Positions 54,862-63,458 of a DNA stretch of 64,000 nucleotides are shown in pieces. Origin of the DNA: Mobilitalea sibirica (GTDB taxonomy: Bacteria; Bacillota; Clostridia; Lachnospirales; Lachnospiraceae); contig NZ_JAEAGR010000011.1 in assembly GCF_015999265.1 (NCBI RefSeq), positions 62,001 through 126,000 on the forward strand, in the 5' to 3' direction. The position numbers and the translations under genes were made by a program. Every line of letters starts with the position of its first letter. Positions within the stretch are counted from its first letter, which is position 1. Under the pieces are notes generated by a model. The model had not been told where the DNA came from. It saw only the letters and a program-made list of their open reading frames with translations, and did no database searches.

Positions 54862-55696
54862 AAACATCCATACATTTATTGCATGTGATCATGAATATGA
54901 AGATAGTGACATTGTTTTATTTGGAGCACCCTTTGACGGTACCACATCGTATCGACCAGGTACCAGATTCGCCAGTGCTGCCATCAGAAATGAAAGCTAT
55001 GGAATAGAAACCTATAGCCCTTATCTGGATATGGATTTATTAGATAAAAAGATATTTGATGCCGGAGATTTGGAGTTCGGCTTTGGTAACACAGAGCGGG
55101 TTTTAAACACAATTGAAGATATGACAGCCCAGATTTTAAAGGATAATAAAAAGCCTATCATGATTGGCGGTGAACATTTGGTAACCTTAGGGTGTGTCAG
55201 GGCAGCGACAAAGAAATTTCCGGACCTTCATATCCTTCATTTTGATGCTCACGCAGACCTTAGGGATGATTATCTGGGAGAAAAGTTATCCCATGCCAGT
55301 GTCATGAGACGTTGTCATGATCTTGTTGGAGACGGTAGGATATATCAATTTGGAATTAGAAGCGGTGATAGGGAAGAATTCTTATGGGCAAAGGAGCATG
55401 TATTTATGCAGAAGTTTAACCTTGACCATCTGGACGAGGCTGTGAAAAACTTAAAGGACAAGCCTGTTTATCTGACTATTGATTTAGATGTTTTAGATCC
55501 TTCTGTCTTTCCCGGAACAGGAACACCGGAAGCCGGTGGTGTATATTTTCCGGAATTGATAAAAGCTCTTAATCTGGTCTTTGGGTTAAACATTGTAGCG
55601 ATGGATATGAATGAACTATCACCAGTTTATGACCAAAGCGGTGCATCGACTGCGTTGGCTTGCAAGCTTCTGCGGGAATTACTATTACAGCTATAG
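54848..55696 (+). CDS. speB: Agmatinase (ureohydrolase family)
   Basis: 282 residues. Binuclear Mn ligands are complete: MIGGEHLVTLG, HFDAHADLRDDYLG and TIDLDVLDPSVFPGTGTPEAGG. It hydrolyses agmatine to putrescine and urea, or N1-aminopropylagmatine to spermidine if SpeE uses agmatine. GTG 54848 is preferred because AAGGAG at 54835-54840 lies seven bases upstream; ATG 54854 is the alternative. Its start lies inside speE, so the two are probably coupled. Confidence 0.92.
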   Translation: MNMNRNIHTFIACDHEYEDSDIVLFGAPFDGTTSYRPGTRFASAAIRNESYGIETYSPYLDMDLLDKKIFDAGDLEFGFGNTERVLNTIEDMTAQILKDNKKPIMIGGEHLVTLGCVRAATKKFPDLHILHFDAHADLRDDYLGEKLSHASVMRRCHDLVGDGRIYQFGIRSGDREEFLWAKEHVFMQKFNLDHLDEAVKNLKDKPVYLTIDLDVLDPSVFPGTGTPEAGGVYFPELIKALNLVFGLNIVAMDMNELSPVYDQSGASTALACKLLRELLLQL

Positions 55697-55791
55697 TGAT
55701 TTTGATGATTTAATAATTATTGATTTTTATGGAACATTAATACAAAAGAGACTTTATGATTTGATCATAAGTAAGACAAGGAGGAATTATT

Positions 55792-56991
55792 ATGGGTAGA
55801 GCTTTAATTATCGGAGCAGGAGGCGTTGCCAGTGTGGTGGCACATAAATGCTGCCAAAATCCTCAGGTATTTGAAGAGATTTGTATTGCCAGCCGTACAT
55901 TATCAAAATGTGAAGATTTAAAGGAAAAATTAAAAGGAAGTAAGACGAAGGTTTCTGTTGCTCAGGTAGATGCGGATAAAACAGAAGAAGTGATTGATTT
56001 AATAGAGAACTATAAGCCAGATATTGTAATTAATGTAGCATTACCGTATCAGGATCTGACCATTATGGAAGCTTGTTTAGCTACCAAAGTGGATTATCTG
56101 GATACTGCTAATTATGAACCGATTGAGACTGCAAAGTTTGAATATAAATGGCAATGGGCTTATAAGGAACTTTTTGAAAAAGCGGGAATTACAGCTGTTC
56201 TAGGCTGTGGTTTTGATCCTGGTGTAACCGGAATTTTTTCTGCTCATGCTCTAAAGCATCATTTTGATGAAATTCACACCATTGACATCTTAGATGCCAA
56301 TGCCGGAGATCACGGCTATCCTTTTGCAACGAATTTTAATCCTGAGATTAATATCCGGGAAGTGACAGCGAACGGAAGCTATTATGAAAACGGTAATTTT
56401 GTAGAGACCGAGCCAATGGAGATTAAAAGAGTCTATAATTTCCCGGAAATTGGCGAAAAGGATATGTATCTACTGCATCATGAGGAACTCGAATCCTTAG
56501 CTCTTAATATTCCCGGAGTAAAAAGAATCCGCTTCTTTATGACTTTTTCCGAACGCTATCTTACCCACCTTAAGGTATTAGAGAATGTAGGTATGACGTC
56601 AATTGAACCGATAGATTATGAAGGTCATAAGATTGTTCCACTACAGTTTTTAAAAGCTGTTCTTCCCGATCCTGCATCCTTAGGACCAAGAACGAAAGGA
56701 AAAACCAATATAGGCTGTATCTATACCGGCACAAAAGACGGGAAAGAAAAGAAGTATTATGTATATAACGTATGTGACCACGAAGAGTGCTATAGAGAAG
56801 TTGGATCACAGGCTATATCCTATACCACCGGTGTTCCGGCTATGATTGGTGCCATGATGGTAATGACCGGTAAATGGAAGAAACCCGGTGTATTTAACGT
56901 TGAAGAATTTGATCCGGATCCTTTTATGGACGCTTTAAACCAATATGGTTTACCCTGGCAGGAAAGCTTTGAACCGGAGATGGTAGACTAA
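55792..56991 (+). CDS. Carboxynorspermidine/carboxyspermidine dehydrogenase (saccharopine dehydrogenase family)
   Basis: 399 residues. The N-terminal Rossmann motif is LIIGAGGVASVVAHKCCQN. GCGFDPGVTGIFSAHALKHHFDEIHTIDILDANAGDHG and SYTTGVPAMIGAMMV are typical of the Vibrio CANSDH group. It condenses aspartate semialdehyde with putrescine (or diaminopropane) and reduces the Schiff base with NADPH. Directly adjacent nspC decarboxylates the product, which supports this function over lysine catabolism. AAGGAGGAATTATT is a strong ribosome binding site. Confidence 0.92.
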   Translation: MGRALIIGAGGVASVVAHKCCQNPQVFEEICIASRTLSKCEDLKEKLKGSKTKVSVAQVDADKTEEVIDLIENYKPDIVINVALPYQDLTIMEACLATKVDYLDTANYEPIETAKFEYKWQWAYKELFEKAGITAVLGCGFDPGVTGIFSAHALKHHFDEIHTIDILDANAGDHGYPFATNFNPEINIREVTANGSYYENGNFVETEPMEIKRVYNFPEIGEKDMYLLHHEELESLALNIPGVKRIRFFMTFSERYLTHLKVLENVGMTSIEPIDYEGHKIVPLQFLKAVLPDPASLGPRTKGKTNIGCIYTGTKDGKEKKYYVYNVCDHEECYREVGSQAISYTTGVPAMIGAMMVMTGKWKKPGVFNVEEFDPDPFMDALNQYGLPWQESFEPEMVD

Positions 56992-57024
56992 TTGGATCGG
57001 ATGAAGAATAGAATGGAGAAAGCC

Positions 57025-58227
57025 ATGAATATTGACTTTACCAAAGTCGCAACACCATCTTATGTAGTGGATGAAAAACTTTTAATAAAGAACCTGGAAA
57101 TATTAAAATCTGTTATTGATCAAACCGGTTGTGAGATTTTACTGGCTCAAAAAGCTTATTCCATGTATGAGACCTATCCTTTGATTGGTGAATATATCAG
57201 CGGGACAACAGCCAGTTCCTTATTTGAAGCAAAGCTTGGATATGAGGAGATGGGTAAGGAAGTTCATATCTTTTCACCGGCATTTCGTGAGGATGAATTT
57301 GATGAGATTATGTTCTTATGTGATCATATAGTATTTAATTCGATCCATCAATGGAATAAATATAAGGATAAGGTAACCTCATTTTATAAGGATAAGCAAA
57401 CCGGTAAATTAAAAGATAACAATGAAATAAATCATGATAACAACTCTGTACAAAGGGATAAAATCTCCTGTGGACTTAGAATTAACCCGGAGTATTCTGA
57501 GATCGAAACAGATATGTATAACCCTTGCTTTGCCAACTCCCGTTTTGGTATTACTCTGGAAAAACTCCAGGGTGCTGATCTGACAGGGATAGAAGGATTA
57601 CATTTTCATACTATGTGTGAGCAGAATTCAGATGTACTGGAAAGAACCTTACAGGTGGTAGAAGAGAAGTTTGGATCTTATCTAAAGGATATGAAATGGA
57701 TTAATTTTGGCGGTGGACACCATATCACTAGAGAAAATTATGATATAGATACGTTAGTAAAATGTATTAATCATATGAAAAACACTTACAATTTACAAGT
57801 ATACCTAGAACCCGGCGAAGCAATTGCTTTAAATGCAGGATTTTTAGTTACCTCCGTACTTGATCTATTAGAAAACGGTATGCAGCTGGCGATAGTAGAT
57901 ACCTCTGCTGCCTGTCATATGCCCGATGTACTCGAGATGCCTTATCGTCCCAATATCATAGATTCAGGAACCTATGGACAATATGAGTTTACCTATCGTC
58001 TTGGTGGTCCTACCTGTCTTGCTGGGGATGTGATAGGGGATTATTCCTTTCAGGAACCTTTACAAGTAGGAGACAGGCTGATATTTTGTGATATGGCAAT
58101 CTATACTATGGTTAAAAACAATACCTTTAATGGAATTAATTTACCCTCTATTTATCTTCATACAAAAGAAGGTGAGATGAAACTAATTAAAGAGTTTCGT
58201 TATGAGGATTTTAAAAGGCGTTTATAA
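57025..58227 (+). CDS. nspC: Carboxynorspermidine/carboxyspermidine decarboxylase
   Basis: 400 residues, fold-type III PLP decarboxylase. The PLP lysine is Lys43 in ILLAQKAYSMYE. Other family stretches: SGTTASSLFEAKLGYEEMGKEVH, GLRINPEYSEIETDMYNPC, FHTMCEQNSDVLERTL, NFGGGHHITRENYD, EPGEAIALNAG and GPTCLAGDVIGDY. An Asn/Asp/Lys-rich insertion lies at about residues 122-147. Frames open from TTG 56992, directly after the preceding stop; GGAG six bases before ATG 57025 supports that start, and 57001 is the alternative. It completes the carboxyspermidine route. Confidence 0.93.
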   Translation: MNIDFTKVATPSYVVDEKLLIKNLEILKSVIDQTGCEILLAQKAYSMYETYPLIGEYISGTTASSLFEAKLGYEEMGKEVHIFSPAFREDEFDEIMFLCDHIVFNSIHQWNKYKDKVTSFYKDKQTGKLKDNNEINHDNNSVQRDKISCGLRINPEYSEIETDMYNPCFANSRFGITLEKLQGADLTGIEGLHFHTMCEQNSDVLERTLQVVEEKFGSYLKDMKWINFGGGHHITRENYDIDTLVKCINHMKNTYNLQVYLEPGEAIALNAGFLVTSVLDLLENGMQLAIVDTSAACHMPDVLEMPYRPNIIDSGTYGQYEFTYRLGGPTCLAGDVIGDYSFQEPLQVGDRLIFCDMAIYTMVKNNTFNGINLPSIYLHTKEGEMKLIKEFRYEDFKRRL

Positions 58228-58286
58228 TTGGTTTAAAATCTAAACGATATACAACCATTCTCAACAGGCTAAAGCTTAACATAAAA

Positions 58287-58338
58287 AAGGATGAAATCAA
58301 GCGACAATACGCTTATTTTCATCCTTTTATATTTTTTG
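58287..58338. terminator. Bidirectional terminator between nspC and the sortase gene
   Basis: AAAAGGATGAAATCAAGCG (58287-58305) and CGCTTATTTTCATCCTTTT (58312-58330) pair at 17 of 19 positions around a six-base loop, followed by a T-rich run on the + strand and a T run (complement of AAAAAA) on the minus strand. It ends both the polyamine cluster and the sortase gene. Confidence 0.85.
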
Positions 58339-58339
58339 C

Positions 58340-59740
58340 TTATTCTTCGACTGGTTTATACCAGTTGATTTCACCGGCTTCTAAGGCTTCTTCAAATGTT
58401 TCTTTAAGCTTTGGTGCTTTTCCGCCATAACGATAATAAAAGCTGTAAGGATATAACGGTTCAGGGTTTTCAACGATGCTTTCAGTATCAACCGTAGCAT
58501 CTTCTCCTTCCCGTACTTTTCGTGCAACGATAACCGTACGATAATCCTTCACTTCATAGGAACAGGTAGATAACGTAACAATCTGGTCGTTTTCATTAAT
58601 ATCAACATCATCAATATGATAGATAGAGCGAATACGAAGCTGATAGATAAAGTTTAAGAAATCCGAAGAATTCTTAAATTCGGAGCGGGTATAATTAAAA
58701 AGTTCTTCTTTTTTGGTACTACCATTAGTAATCACGTATGCGAATATTTTCCATTCACCGGTATGATAGATAGTATCAAAAGTAAATACTGGATTCTCCT
58801 TTATAAATTCTAGTTTTTTATATTTTAATAAATGATGAAACATGTCATTGGAAGAGGTCATGTTATGTCCATGTATTACGAGATTTTGAGAATTTTTCTC
58901 GACAGAGGATTTGTAATCTAAAAATAAGCTTCCAGCCTTAAGATACCTTCCATCCCAGCCTTTATCCAGATAATACTCCGGTTCTCCGTTACTGGATTGC
59001 ATAACAGGATAATCTATATTAGTACCGGGAACATTAATCCAGCCCTTGATATCGGAATTCTCATCAAGTAATGGCTTAAAACTTATCAAACGACCATATT
59101 GGTCCCGATTTGGATCGGAGGTAGGGGTAGCATTTTTTGTAGACGTTTTATTAGTATCAGATGAACTTTCCTCGGACAAATCATCCTTAGAATCATTTTG
59201 ATCTGAAATAGCAGGTGTGATTGCTAACGTTGGAGTAGGATCCGGTCTTTTATATAAACTCCTAGCTTCTTCTGCCAATTTATTCGACCGATAGGGTTGT
59301 ACAAATACTTCATTAATAAATAGCGCAGCAAATACTATAAATCCCAAGGTAAAGGCTATGCGAAGAATTTTAAATATGTCGATTTTCTTTTTAATATCTT
59401 TAGAAGTTTGCGTGTCTGTGATATCGTCCGAAGCTTCTTGGTCCAGAATTGATTGATCTATAGTTTTCTGATCCGTTGTTACTTGATCCTTATGTTCTTC
59501 TTGAATTATGTACTCATCGTTGATCATGTTTTCGTCATATGGATCAGGAGTGTTATTTTCATTTACAATTTCGGAACTGTCTTCGTTTGCTATGCTTTGT
59601 GAAGCTTGCTCAATTCCTTTTGAAATTTCAGTGATGGTTTCTTTTTCTGAATCGTTGTGATCTACCTCATGAGAAGATTGATTTGCATCATTTAATTCTT
59701 TATCATTGCTGCCATTAATTATGTTCTTATCCTCAGACAT
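58340..59740 (-). CDS. Class B sortase with a long acidic N-terminal tail
   Basis: 466 residues, long for a sortase B (usually ~250-300). Residues 1-123 are hydrophilic and rich in Asp, Glu, Ser, Asn and Gln; one membrane segment spans about 126-147; a low-complexity linker (about 165-212) follows; the sortase domain starts near 215. Catalytic residues are His292 (VIHGHNM), Cys393 (TLSTCSYE) and Arg401 (RTVIVARK). The protein should be a type II membrane protein with its tail in the cytoplasm. Its substrates are not in the window: no sorting motif protein was seen. GAAGGGGAATTAAA precedes the ATG on the minus strand. Confidence 0.9.
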   Translation of the reverse strand: MSEDKNIINGSNDKELNDANQSSHEVDHNDSEKETITEISKGIEQASQSIANEDSSEIVNENNTPDPYDENMINDEYIIQEEHKDQVTTDQKTIDQSILDQEASDDITDTQTSKDIKKKIDIFKILRIAFTLGFIVFAALFINEVFVQPYRSNKLAEEARSLYKRPDPTPTLAITPAISDQNDSKDDLSEESSSDTNKTSTKNATPTSDPNRDQYGRLISFKPLLDENSDIKGWINVPGTNIDYPVMQSSNGEPEYYLDKGWDGRYLKAGSLFLDYKSSVEKNSQNLVIHGHNMTSSNDMFHHLLKYKKLEFIKENPVFTFDTIYHTGEWKIFAYVITNGSTKKEELFNYTRSEFKNSSDFLNFIYQLRIRSIYHIDDVDINENDQIVTLSTCSYEVKDYRTVIVARKVREGEDATVDTESIVENPEPLYPYSFYYRYGGKAPKLKETFEEALEAGEINWYKPVEE

Positions 59741-59777
59741 TTTAATTCCCCTTCTCGTTATCGTTTTCAGTAATTTT

Positions 59778-59806
59778 ATTATACATCCATAAGATATTAG
59801 AGTAAA
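59778..59806 (-). promoter_or_regulatory. Probable promoter of the sortase gene
   Basis: On the minus strand TTTACT (59806-59801) and TATAAT (59783-59778) are 17 bases apart, ending 38 bases before the sortase start codon. The -35 matches consensus at four of six positions. Confidence 0.5.
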
Positions 59807-59923
59807 GATGTTTTTAGCCTTATAAAATTACTGCAAGGTTAGGTTTCATTTTATATATTAATAATGAAAAATATGAATAATCTGGCTCATTTAAAATAAA
59901 TTTAAATGAAGGAAAAGTATGGG

Positions 59924-61252
59924 ATGATGTATGTGAAAAGAAAATACGGCGCAGTAATTCCTTGCCTTGCATTATTAATCCTGTTTTCAACAGTTAATTA
60001 TAATAGTCTAAAGATTTATTATGATGAAGTGTTAGAAAATCCGGGATTAATGATCGAAGACTTTGAAGAAGAATTAAAAAAAGAAAATATCCGTGCCCAG
60101 GAAAATGAGCAAAAATATCAGAATATGATTGACCCTCCTGAAAACAGTGAAGCAAGGGAACCGACTGCTGAGGAAAATGATGTAGTGAAGGATCTGAATT
60201 TACGTTCCCTATCAGCCTTACTTATGGATGCTGATAATAACCGGGTTTTATATGAAGAAAATGGATATAATGAGATGGCGATGGCAAGTACTACTAAGAT
60301 TATGACCTGTATTGTTACCTTGGAAAACGGTAATCTGTCGGATGAAGTTACGGTATCTGCATATGCAGCTAAGATGCCGGATGTCCAGCTAAACATTCGT
60401 GCAGGAGAAAAATATTATCTTAAAGATCTGCTTTATTCACTTATGCTGGAAAGTCATAATGATGTTGCTGTAGCGATTGCAGAGCATGTAGGCGGTTCGA
60501 TAGAAGGATTTGCTACAATGATGAATGATAAAGCAAGATCCTTAGATTGTAATAATACGAACTTTGTTACGCCAAATGGTCTGGATGCAGAAGGGCATTA
60601 TACAACAGCTAGAGATCTTGCCATAATTGCAAGCTATGCTATAAAGAATAAGGACTTTATTGATATAACCAATACGCCTTCTTATCAATTTAAAGAGATA
60701 ACCAAAGGTAGAGGCTTCTCGGTCTCTAATAAAAATCGTTTTCTATATATGATGGACGGAGCCATAGGAGTAAAAACAGGGTTTACCGGACGGGCAGGGT
60801 ATTGTTTTGTAGGTGCAATAAAAAAACCGGATAAAACCTTAATATCCGTTGTTCTTGGTTGCGGCTGGCCTCCAAACAGAAGCCTTAAATGGTCTGAAAC
60901 AAAGAAGCTTATGTCATATGGAATTAACAATTATGAAAAAAGACAGATATTCGAGAATGTAACTTTGGATCCAGTCTATGTAGATGACGGTCAGGTGAAA
61001 TTTGAAAACCTAAGTCTAGAAGGAGATCTGTCCTTACTTATGAGAAAAGATGAAAAAGTTCATATCGAATACGATATACCGGATAAGCTACTGGCACCGG
61101 TAGAAGCAAATCAAATAGTTGGGTATGCCACTTATTATATTGACGGAAAGCCTTATGAAAAAATCCCAATCTATACGACCGAAGCAATCAAAAAGATTGA
61201 CTATCCGTTTTGTTTAAAAAAATTACTTGGTTTATGGAGTTTACAGTATTAA
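59924..61252 (+). CDS. D-alanyl-D-alanine carboxypeptidase, DacF/PBP5 family (second copy)
   Basis: 442 residues. A hydrophobic N-terminal segment (YGAVIPCLALLILFSTVNY) works as a signal or anchor, followed by about 60 charged residues (EEELKKENIRAQENEQKYQ) before the S11 peptidase domain. The catalytic set is Ser-Thr-Thr-Lys in MASTTKIM (Ser122), Ser-His-Asn in LESHNDVAVA (Ser177) and KTG in GVKTGFTGR. The charged spacer is unlike the copy at 45775. Starts at ATG 59906, 59924 or 59927 are possible; AAGGA at 59909-59913 favours 59924. A palindromic element begins 6 bases after the stop. Confidence 0.9.
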   Translation: MMYVKRKYGAVIPCLALLILFSTVNYNSLKIYYDEVLENPGLMIEDFEEELKKENIRAQENEQKYQNMIDPPENSEAREPTAEENDVVKDLNLRSLSALLMDADNNRVLYEENGYNEMAMASTTKIMTCIVTLENGNLSDEVTVSAYAAKMPDVQLNIRAGEKYYLKDLLYSLMLESHNDVAVAIAEHVGGSIEGFATMMNDKARSLDCNNTNFVTPNGLDAEGHYTTARDLAIIASYAIKNKDFIDITNTPSYQFKEITKGRGFSVSNKNRFLYMMDGAIGVKTGFTGRAGYCFVGAIKKPDKTLISVVLGCGWPPNRSLKWSETKKLMSYGINNYEKRQIFENVTLDPVYVDDGQVKFENLSLEGDLSLLMRKDEKVHIEYDIPDKLLAPVEANQIVGYATYYIDGKPYEKIPIYTTEAIKKIDYPFCLKKLLGLWSLQY

Positions 61253-61257
61253 TAGGA

Positions 61258-61490
61258 TTATGGTGTCAAAAGCCCAGTATAATCTAATACGTAATTTTGC
61301 ACAATTTTAGTTTTGAATTCTTTATATAAACATAGTTTGTTAGCAACACGCTCTCGCTTGGATGAAGTACGTAGTGGTACATAAGACTGCAAAACACGCA
61401 GTCTAAATACCAACGACTTCATACAGTTGCTCATTAAACTATGTTTGTATAACGCTGAATTAAGAATGTATATGTCAAATTAACGAGATA
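61258..61490. repeat. Palindromic element, copy 2 (family of 32108-32373), right end lost
   Basis: From TTATGGTGTCAAAAGCCCAG onward it matches the element at 32108 closely, including the long inner arms (CATAGTTTGTTAGCAAC and GTTGCTCATTAAACTATG). The central hairpin is AGACTGC/GCAGTCT (61384-61390/61398-61404) where the other copy has AGACCGC/GCGGTCT, a paired change. The right terminal arm GGCTTTTTATACCC is missing. The following sequence to 61634 is AT-rich, with a lone TATAAT near 61572 and the ribosome binding site TGGAGGAAATT of the next gene. Confidence 0.82.
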
Positions 61491-61634
61491 TAAAAATCAA
61501 AATCCTATGATTTAACGATAAAATTACAATTTTCGTGATTTGAATCAAGGAATCTCTAGTAAGACATGGTTATAATACACATTGAATGAAGAAACTATAT
61601 AAATAGATAGAACACATATTTTGGAGGAAATTAT

Positions 61635-62849
61635 ATGGGAAAGAAAATAACAGATAAAGTAACTTGGGTAGGTAAAATCGACTGGGAACTAAAACAATTT
61701 CATGGTAATGAATATTCTACTACGAAGGGTTCATCCTATAATTCTTATTTGATACGGGATAAAAAGACTGTTCTAATTGATACAGTATGGCAGCCCTATG
61801 ATAAAGAATTTGTAAAACGCTTAAAAGAAGAAATAGATTTAAAGGAAATCGATTATATTATAGCCAATCACAGTGAAATTGATCATAGCGGTGCTTTACC
61901 GGAATTAATGAGAGAAATACCTGGAACTCCAATCTACTGTACCGCAAACGGAGCAAAAATACTGAAGGGACATTATCATGAGGATTGGAATTTTGTAACC
62001 GTAAAAACCGGTGACACATTGGACATTGGAGAAAGTACGCTTACCTTTGTTGAAGCGCCTATGCTTCACTGGCCGGATTCCATGCTGACCTATATGTCCG
62101 GCGATAATATTTTGTTTAGCAATGATGCCTTTGGACAGCATTATGCAACGGAATCTTTATACAATGATATGGTAGATCCTTGTGAGCTTAATGCGGAGGC
62201 ATTAAAATACTATGCCAATATTTTAACCCCTTTTAGCAGGTTTGTTACGAAAAAAATCAAGGAGGTTCTCGATTTTAATTTACCTCTTAATTTAATCTGC
62301 ACCAGTCACGGTGTTATTTGGAAGAACAATCCGACTCAGATCATAGAAAAGTATCTGGAATGGGCAGATAATTATCAGGAAAATCAAATCACAATTATTT
62401 ATGATACCATGTGGAATGCCACCAGAAAAATGGCAGAAGCTATCGCGACTGGCATTGTAATGAAAGATCCTACTGTAACGGTTAAACTGATGAATTCATC
62501 CAAAGAAGACAAAAATGATATCCTAACAGAAGTATTTAAATCCAAAGGAATTCTAATAGGTTCACCTACAGTGAATAACGGTTATCTGCACTCCATAGCA
62601 GGTCTTCTGGAAATGATGAAGGGTTTAAAGTTCAAAAAAAAATATGCCGGAGCTTTTGGAAGCTATGGCTGGAGCGGTGAGGCAGTAAAGTTAATAGGTG
62701 AGGAATTACAAAAAGCAGGTTTTGAATTAGTAAAAGATAACCATAGAAGCTTATGGGTGCCGGATGATACGGAAATTGAAGTGTTAAAAGAGTATGGTAG
62801 CAACATAGCAGAGCAGTTTCAATATCGAGTAGAAAAAAATAATAATTGA
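61635..62849 (+). CDS. Flavodiiron protein (FprA-type A flavoprotein)
   Basis: 404 residues. The N-terminal beta-lactamase-like domain has the diiron ligands in ANHSEIDHSG (His79, Glu81, Asp83, His84), APMLHWPDSM (His145), FSNDAFGQH (Asp164) and CTSHGVIW. The C-terminal flavodoxin domain (about 253-400) starts ITIIYDTMWNATRKMAEAIATG and includes GSPTVNNGYLHSIAGLLEMM and GSYGWSGEAV. In anaerobes such proteins reduce oxygen to water or NO to N2O with electrons from rubredoxin or F420. No rubredoxin is fused. TGGAGGAAATTAT precedes the ATG. Confidence 0.95.
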   Translation: MGKKITDKVTWVGKIDWELKQFHGNEYSTTKGSSYNSYLIRDKKTVLIDTVWQPYDKEFVKRLKEEIDLKEIDYIIANHSEIDHSGALPELMREIPGTPIYCTANGAKILKGHYHEDWNFVTVKTGDTLDIGESTLTFVEAPMLHWPDSMLTYMSGDNILFSNDAFGQHYATESLYNDMVDPCELNAEALKYYANILTPFSRFVTKKIKEVLDFNLPLNLICTSHGVIWKNNPTQIIEKYLEWADNYQENQITIIYDTMWNATRKMAEAIATGIVMKDPTVTVKLMNSSKEDKNDILTEVFKSKGILIGSPTVNNGYLHSIAGLLEMMKGLKFKKKYAGAFGSYGWSGEAVKLIGEELQKAGFELVKDNHRSLWVPDDTEIEVLKEYGSNIAEQFQYRVEKNNN

Positions 62850-62971
62850 TAACAAAAAATCTAGTGCAAAAAAATATTTAAAATTTTTTTAAATAAGTGA
62901 AACCTTTTTGCCACTTAAATCGTTTAATTGGTAGTGGAAAAAATATGTATCAATTAAAGGAAGTGGTAAAA

Positions 62972-63196
62972 ATGAAGAAACTGGTACTTAAATATCGTAT
63001 CAGTAAATTTAAATGCTTTGCAAACGGGCTTTTATTTGCAGGTATTACATTAATTGCATTAATCTTATGTGTTTCTGATTTGACAAACAATACGTCATCC
63101 AAACATGCTATGTTTCCATTTATGATAGCCATTATCAGTCTGTTAATGGGGTTTGTTACAATGTTTTATCATAGAAAACAACCAAGAACCAGGTAA
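62972..63196 (+). CDS. Small membrane protein of unknown function
   Basis: 74 residues. A basic N-terminus (MKKLVLKYRISKFKC) precedes two membrane segments, about residues 18-36 (ANGLLFAGITLIALILCVS) and 46-64 (MFPFMIAIISLLMGFVTMF), with a basic end (YHRKQPRTR). I do not recognise the family. The frame is open from 62897, but AAAGGAAGTGG at 62957-62967 sets the start at ATG 62972. It is 122 bases after the flavodiiron gene, and a palindromic element follows 37 bases after its stop. Confidence 0.6.
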   Translation: MKKLVLKYRISKFKCFANGLLFAGITLIALILCVSDLTNNTSSKHAMFPFMIAIISLLMGFVTMFYHRKQPRTR

Positions 63197-63233
63197 GGTA
63201 AGAATTGATTTATCATCGAAACTAATAGATCTT

Positions 63234-63448
63234 AGGGCTGTCGCATAAATTGTGTTATATGAGAAAGCGGGGTATGGGTCCCCTTTAATACACTATTTGG
63301 TGAACAACTTTTATAAATTGTTTGACTGTTACGTACATTCATGTACGTAAAACCAGGCAGACAATTTATGAAAGTTGTACTCCAACGAGTGTGTGTGGGA
63401 ACCCATACCCCGCTTTCTCATTAATACATCATTAGTGCGACAGCTTAA
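63234..63448. repeat. ~214-bp palindromic element with conserved loops, copy 2 (reverse orientation)
   Basis: Ends GCTGTCGCA (63238-63246) and TGCGACAGC (63436-63444) are exact inverted repeats. A long stem pairs GAGAAAGCGGGGTATGGG (63261-63278) with CCCATACCCCGCTTTCTC (63402-63419). The two blocks conserved with the copy at 47060 are at 63282-63305 and 63384-63401, in reverse orientation. The inner hairpin uses ACGTACAT/ATGTACGT. It lies between convergent genes, 37 bases after the small membrane protein and 10 bases after the uxaC stop. Confidence 0.85.
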
Positions 63449-63458
63449 TGCTAAAAGT

